Shown piece by piece: positions 14,769-18,491 of a DNA stretch of 18,491 bases. The notes under the pieces were generated by a model that saw nothing but the letters and a program-made list of their open reading frames with translations, did no database searches and was not told the origin of the DNA. The stretch lies in the NCBI GenBank assembly GCA_036379935.1, contig DASVFT010000095.1, forward strand, positions 1-18,491, given 5' to 3'. The position numbers were made by a program, and so were the translations under genes. The stretch's first letter is position 1. Each line of letters begins with the position of its first letter. This stretch comes from JAOPZW01 sp036379935 (GTDB lineage: Bacteria > Actinomycetota > Thermoleophilia > Solirubrobacterales > Solirubrobacteraceae).

Positions 14769-15170
14769 CTAGCCCTCGTCGAGCGGTCGCCGGCGCTCGC
14801 GTTTGCGCACGGACTGGCGGCGCTTGGCCTCGAGCCGGCGTGCCTTCGCGGTGGCCGTCGGCTTCGTGGCGCGGCGCGCTCGTGGCACGGCGAGCGCGCG
14901 GCTGAGGCGGTCGCGAAGGCGCTCGAGCGCCAGCTCGCGGTTGCGCGCCTGGCTGCGCGCGTCCTGGGCGACGGCGCGCACCACGGGCCCGCAGCGCGCC
15001 ATGATCCGCGCTTTCTGGGCTTCGGTGAGGGAATCCGAGGCGGCGACGTCGAACACCGCCTCGATGCGCGAGGCGGTCACGTTGGCATGCTGGCCGCCCG
15101 GGCCGGACGATCGGCTCGCGCGCAGCGCGATCTCGCGCAACGGAAGCGCCACGTCACGGTTGATGCACAT
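14769..15170 (-). CDS. arfB: Peptidyl-tRNA hydrolase ArfB (YaeJ/ICT1-type ribosome rescue factor)
   Basis: The product is 133 residues, close to E. coli YaeJ (140). The start is ATG 15170, with GGAAG (minus strand) 5 nt upstream. It carries the release-factor GGQ motif at residues 25-27 within 'RASRSSGPGGQHANVTASRIEAVFD', which hydrolyses peptidyl-tRNA. There is no stop-codon recognition domain, and a C-terminal tail (about 95-133: RRATKPTATAKARRLEAKRRQSVRKRERRR) is rich in Arg/Lys; such a tail enters the empty mRNA channel of stalled ribosomes. This combination separates ArfB from RF1/RF2, and the short length excludes PrfH. It acts on non-stop complexes on 70S ribosomes in the cytoplasm. 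It is divergent from the secreted protease gene (63 bp apart) and convergent with the anti-sigma gene. Confidence 0.93.
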   Translation of the reverse strand: MCINRDVALPLREIALRASRSSGPGGQHANVTASRIEAVFDVAASDSLTEAQKARIMARCGPVVRAVAQDARSQARNRELALERLRDRLSRALAVPRARRATKPTATAKARRLEAKRRQSVRKRERRRPLDEG

Positions 15171-15233
15171 CGGATCTTCCACGCCCACTACCCTGTTCGA
15201 CCAGTGAATCGCCGCTTCAGGCGACCCTCCAGG

Positions 15234-16769
15234 ATGCCGAAACCAACCCCGATGGGCTCGCGATGGGTGCTCGCATCGGCGGCCGCGCTCGTCGTGGCTG
15301 CTGCCTGCTGCGCGCCGGCACAGGCGATCATCGGCGGCGCCCCGGTCTCGCTCACCGAGCATCCCTACCAGGTCGCGCTGATCCAGAACTCGCAGGGCTC
15401 CGCGACCAACGGCCAATACTGCGGCGGCTCGATCCGCGACCCCCTGCACATCATCACCGCCGCCCACTGCGTCTTCGACACGCCCTTCAGCGGGTCCGGT
15501 CAGCCGGCGGCGCCCAGTCAGATCGACGTGCTCGCGGGCACCGAGAGCCTGGCCGCCGAGGCCACCGGCCAGCGGGTGCACGCGTCGGCGGTGTCGGTCG
15601 ACCCGAGCTACTTCGAGCCGAACTTCGAGCATGACGCCGCGCTGATCACGCTGGCCACGCCGCTTGCGCTCGGCGCCAAGAAGCAGCCGGTGGAGCTGAT
15701 CGACGACGTCGACTGGGCCCCGTTGCCGCCTGGCGCCGCCCTCTTCGTCAGCGGCTGGGGCACCACGACCGCGCCGCCGGCCACGCCGAGCTATCCCGAC
15801 CAGCTGCGCGGCGTCACGGTCAACTTCATCACCGATCAGGACTGCCAGGACAACTACCTCTTCGGCACGACGGCGCCGGACGTGCAGGTGTGCGCCGCCG
15901 CCCCGGGGCGCGACGCCTGCAAGGGCGACAGCGGCGGCCCGCTCGTGCGCACCATCGGCCCGTCGCCGCCCGCCGACGACCGGCTGGTGGGGATCGTCTC
16001 CTCGGGCGTCGGCTGCGCGCAGCAGAACGCGCCAGGCATCTACACGGAGGTGGCCGAGCCCGCGATTCGCAGCTTCCTGATCCAGGGCCTGCCCGTGCCC
16101 GCCCCCGCCAACCGCTCTGCTCCGACGCTGAGCGGCATCGCCGCGGTCGGCCAGCACCTCACCTGCTCGCGCGGGGTCTGGACCGGGTCGCCCTCGTTCG
16201 CCTACCAGTTCGTGCGCTCCACCGCCGCGGGTGACGTCGGCATCGCCGCCAATGGGGCATCCGCCGACTACGTCGTGACCACGGATGACGCCGGGACGTC
16301 GCTGCGCTGCATCGTCTTCGCGACCAACCCGGGCGGCACGAGCATCGCCGAGACGGCTCGCACCGGCGTCGTGCCGGGAGCGCTGGTGCAACGCCCGTCG
16401 CGGGCCAGCCTCGACAAGAACGCCCCGGTGGCCAAGGTGGTCAGGGCGCGGTGCACGGCCACGCGCTGCACGCTCACCGTCACCGTCACCGACGCCGGCT
16501 TCTCCGCCGGGATCAAGACCGTTCGCGCGACCGTCAGGTCGACGTACCGGACGACCTGCACGCGCAAGGGGCGCAGGGTGGCCTGCACGAAGAGCAAGAC
16601 CAAGAAGGCCACGGTGAAGAAGCTGGCGGCCAGGAAGTTCAAGGTCGTCGCCTCCAAGCTGCCCATCGGCAAGCAGCTGTTCGTTCTCTACGCCGTCGAC
16701 AAGGCCAATCATCGCCAGCGACTGCCGACGAAGAAGACGCTCAGGACGAGGCGCGCGAAGCGTCGCTGA
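15234..16769 (+). CDS. Secreted trypsin-like (S1) serine protease with Ig-like domain and basic tail
   Basis: The product is 511 residues from ATG 15234; an in-frame GTG at 15204 or ATG at 15252 is possible, none with a good Shine-Dalgarno. A signal peptide of about 31 residues ends in APAQA, directly followed by I32-I-G-G35, the trypsin-type mature N-terminus. The catalytic triad is complete: H78 (TAAHC), D134 (HDAALITL), S233 (KGDSGGP), with trypsin-like cysteines. The S1 domain ends near residue 285. Next comes an Ig-like domain at about 297-385 ('APTLSGIAAVGQHLTCSRGVWTGSPSFAYQFVRS...ATNPGGTS'), a type common in Solirubrobacterales exoproteins, then a Lys/Arg-rich beta tail with Cys pairs (about 397-511). 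It is extracellular and probably wall-associated through the basic tail (inference). It overlaps the convergent P450 gene by 29 bp at the 3' end. Confidence 0.9.
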   Translation: MPKPTPMGSRWVLASAAALVVAAACCAPAQAIIGGAPVSLTEHPYQVALIQNSQGSATNGQYCGGSIRDPLHIITAAHCVFDTPFSGSGQPAAPSQIDVLAGTESLAAEATGQRVHASAVSVDPSYFEPNFEHDAALITLATPLALGAKKQPVELIDDVDWAPLPPGAALFVSGWGTTTAPPATPSYPDQLRGVTVNFITDQDCQDNYLFGTTAPDVQVCAAAPGRDACKGDSGGPLVRTIGPSPPADDRLVGIVSSGVGCAQQNAPGIYTEVAEPAIRSFLIQGLPVPAPANRSAPTLSGIAAVGQHLTCSRGVWTGSPSFAYQFVRSTAAGDVGIAANGASADYVVTTDDAGTSLRCIVFATNPGGTSIAETARTGVVPGALVQRPSRASLDKNAPVAKVVRARCTATRCTLTVTVTDAGFSAGIKTVRATVRSTYRTTCTRKGRRVACTKSKTKKATVKKLAARKFKVVASKLPIGKQLFVLYAVDKANHRQRLPTKKTLRTRRAKRR

Positions 16770-18021
16770 ACACGACCCGAGCGCCGCGGTCGGGCTGGAG
16801 CGTGAGCCCGCGCCGACGCATCCGCTCGCCGCGCGCGGCGGCTGGTGACAGGCGGAGCGAAGCGGCGACCAGCCGCAGCACCACGGCCATCTCCATCGTC
16901 GCGAACGCCGCCCCGACGCAGCGCCGCAGGCCGCCGCCGAACGGGATCCACGCGAACGACTCGGCCGGTTCTTGGCCCAGCCAGCGCTCCGGCCGCCACA
17001 GGTGCGCGTCGGGATAGAGGTCCTCGCGACGGTGGACGAGGTAGATGCACGGCGCCACGTGCACGCCCGCCGGCAGCTCGTGCCCGTCGACGCGCAGCGG
17101 CGCGGCGAGCTTGCGCGGCGCCACGGTGAGGACCGGGCGGACGCGCAGCGTCTCCTTCACGACCGCGTCGATCCAGGCCTCGTCGCCGTCGCGGAGGTGC
17201 GCGAGCACGTCGGGCGCGCGCGCCAGGCGCTCGACCGCCCACGCCAGCGAGCCCGACGTCGTCTCGTGGCCGGCGGCGAGGAGGGTGACGAGGTGGTCGC
17301 GCAGCTCGGCGTCCTCGAGGCCGGCAGCGATGAGCTGACCGAGCACGTCACCGCGGTCGCCGCCTTCCGCGCGGCGCCGCGCGATGAGGGCCATGAGCTG
17401 CTCGTCGACCACCGCCATGCGCCGCATGAAGGCGCCCCATGGGCTGGCCGGCCCGAGATCGCGCTGCACGAGCGACATGGCGGCCGCCCGTGGCAGCGAC
17501 GTCGCCACGGCCAGCGTGGCGCGGATGTCCGCCGCCAGGCGCGGGTCGTCGGTGCCGAAGACCGCGCGCAGGATGACCGCCAGCGTCAGGTCCTGCATGA
17601 TCGGGAGCGCCGCCACCGATTCGTCGCGCGGCCAGCGCGCCAGGTGCTCGGCGGTGACCTCGCTCACCACCGCCGCGTAGGTCGCCACGTGCTCGCCGTG
17701 GAAGGCGGGCAGCATGAGCCGCCGGATGCGAAGGTGCTCGTCGCCGTCGGCGAGCAGGATCGAGCGCGGGCCCGCGACCGGGCGCAGTGGTCCCGGGCTC
17801 CCGCCACGGCGCGCGACCGAGGCCGAGGCCGAGTACACGGCGCGCACGGCGTCGGGATGCCACACGAGCACGAGCGGGGCGTCGTCGAAGGCCAGGCGCA
17901 CCGTGAAGGCCTCGCCGTAGGTGGCCGCGCAGCGGCGCAGGAAGGCGGTGGGCCGCATGACCCACTCGAGCGTCTGCAGCACGGCGGGCTCGCGCGGTCC
18001 CGGCGGGAGGGCGGGCGCCAT
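16741..18021 (-). CDS. Cytochrome P450
   Basis: The product is 426 residues from ATG 18021; earlier in-frame residues would overlap the upstream gene. All P450 hallmarks are present: the I-helix A250-G-H-E-T-T255 oxygen-activation motif, E290-T-L-R293 (ExxR of the K helix), 'WRPERWLG' (PERF-like), and the heme loop F361-G-G-G-L-R-R-C368-V-G with C368 as the heme thiolate ligand. The opening 'LPPGPREPAVLQTLEWVMRPTAFLRRCAATYGEAFTVRL' lacks a membrane anchor, so it is a soluble bacterial enzyme needing separate redox partners; none is in the window. The FGGGxRRCxG form and the 'VAPRKLAAPLRVDGHELPAGVHVAPCIYLVHRRED' region resemble CYP110/CYP102-side bacterial P450s of lipid-like substrates, but I would not assign a substrate. 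It is 11 bp downstream of the threonine dehydratase-like gene, so it is probably co-transcribed. Confidence 0.96.
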   Translation of the reverse strand: MAPALPPGPREPAVLQTLEWVMRPTAFLRRCAATYGEAFTVRLAFDDAPLVLVWHPDAVRAVYSASASVARRGGSPGPLRPVAGPRSILLADGDEHLRIRRLMLPAFHGEHVATYAAVVSEVTAEHLARWPRDESVAALPIMQDLTLAVILRAVFGTDDPRLAADIRATLAVATSLPRAAAMSLVQRDLGPASPWGAFMRRMAVVDEQLMALIARRRAEGGDRGDVLGQLIAAGLEDAELRDHLVTLLAAGHETTSGSLAWAVERLARAPDVLAHLRDGDEAWIDAVVKETLRVRPVLTVAPRKLAAPLRVDGHELPAGVHVAPCIYLVHRREDLYPDAHLWRPERWLGQEPAESFAWIPFGGGLRRCVGAAFATMEMAVVLRLVAASLRLSPAAARGERMRRRGLTLQPDRGARVVFSDASRASS

Positions 18022-18032
18022 CGCGGTCCACG

Positions 18033-18491
18033 CTAGCGATCGCGCAGCAGCGCGGCGAAGCGCTCGGCGTCGACGTTGCCGCCGCTGATGATCACCGCGA
18101 CCGTCCCGGCGCGTGGCGTCACGCGCCGGGCGAGCAGCGCCGCGAGGGCGCTGGCCCCGCTGGGCTCGGCCACCACCTTGAGGCGCTCGAAAAGGAAACG
18201 CATCGCGGCGACGATCTCGGCGTCGGCGACCGTGACGACGTCGTCGACGAGGGCACGGATGACCTCCCACGTGCGCTCGCCCGGGATGGGGATCTGCTGA
18301 CCGTCGGCGATGGTCGGGCGCACCTCGACCCTGACGCGCTCGCCGGCCCGCAGCGAGCGCGCCGTGTCGTCGCCGGCCTCGGGCTCGACGCCCACGACTC
18401 GCGCCTGCGGACGCAGCGCCTTGATCGCGGTCGCCACGCCGGAGAGCAGCCCGCCGCCACCGCAGGGCACGAGCACGAGGTCGAGGTCGTC
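18033..18491 (-). CDS. Threonine/serine dehydratase-like PLP enzyme, C-terminal part (truncated by window edge)
   Basis: The frame is open to base 18491, so 153 C-terminal residues are visible (beginning DDLDLVLVPCGGGG). 'VPCGGGGLLSGVATAIKAL' is the Gly-rich phosphate-binding loop for PLP in fold-type II enzymes. 'VVGVEPEAGDD', 'TIADGQQIPIPGERTW', 'VVTVADAEIVAAMRFLFERLKVVAEPSGASALAALL' and the final 'VAVIISGGNVDAERFAALL' follow the catabolic threonine dehydratase/serine racemase pattern, which deaminates threonine to 2-oxobutyrate. The protein ends right after the catalytic domain, with no ACT-like regulatory domain, so it is not the biosynthetic IlvA type. The catalytic Lys lies off-window. 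It is 11 bp upstream of the P450 gene and probably in the same operon, although a metabolic link is not obvious. Confidence 0.88.
   Translation of the reverse strand, partial: DDLDLVLVPCGGGGLLSGVATAIKALRPQARVVGVEPEAGDDTARSLRAGERVRVEVRPTIADGQQIPIPGERTWEVIRALVDDVVTVADAEIVAAMRFLFERLKVVAEPSGASALAALLARRVTPRAGTVAVIISGGNVDAERFAALLRDR

Overview
The window reads as chromosomal DNA from a very high-GC actinobacterium. The best guess is class Thermoleophilia (Solirubrobacter/Conexibacter-like). This rests on uniform G/C-ending codons, frequent GTG starts, secreted proteins with Arg/Lys-rich beta tails, a Rieske-led suf cluster, and a c-di-AMP riboswitch ahead of an NlpC/P60 wall hydrolase. The taxonomy is inferred, since no rRNA gene is present. 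Coding density is high: the longest stretches without a gene are 652-926 (275 bp, hairpin, candidate promoter and dyad) and 11999-12252 (254 bp, riboswitch). No gap exceeds 300 bp. I saw no tRNA, rRNA, CRISPR array, transposase or phage gene.

Layout. (1) 1-651: 3' end of a secreted TasA/camelysin-like protein. (2) 927-4028: Fe-S cluster assembly genes, Rieske ferredoxin - sufB - sufD, with no sufC, sufS or sufU beside them. A strong hairpin lies upstream and another lies between sufB and sufD. (3) 4025-7611: small stress or redox enzymes. These are an AlkB-like dioxygenase and a DHFR-like reductase (minus strand), then a VOC protein, an FrnE-like DsbA oxidoreductase and a cupin (plus strand), then a second DHFR-like reductase (minus strand) with a palindromic operator candidate at its 5' end. 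(4) 7709-9732: SBP56 selenium-binding protein/methanethiol oxidase, coupled by a GTGA overlap to a histidine-containing membrane protein. (5) 9832-10800: a low-complexity Ala/Pro/Glu repeat protein, divergent from an M20 metallopeptidase (10868-11998). (6) 12080-13314: c-di-AMP riboswitch plus a secreted NlpC/P60 hydrolase with two peptidoglycan-binding domains, followed by tandem hairpins. (7) 13441-14765: ECF sigma factor overlapping a single-pass membrane putative anti-sigma factor. (8) 14769-16769: ArfB ribosome-rescue hydrolase, divergent from a secreted trypsin-like protease. (9) 16741-18491: cytochrome P450 downstream of a truncated threonine dehydratase-like gene.

How they fit together. 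The suf genes supply a Fe-S scaffold whose ATPase and desulfurase must be encoded elsewhere. The SBP56/membrane-protein pair looks like a metalloenzyme with a dedicated membrane partner, possibly for metal delivery. The riboswitch ties wall remodelling to c-di-AMP. The sigma/anti-sigma pair is a probable envelope-stress switch with a candidate self-recognised, leaderless promoter. Most genes are ordinary housekeeping or accessory genes. The least-explained items are the SBP56 membrane partner, the Ala/Pro repeat protein and the suf-associated hairpins.
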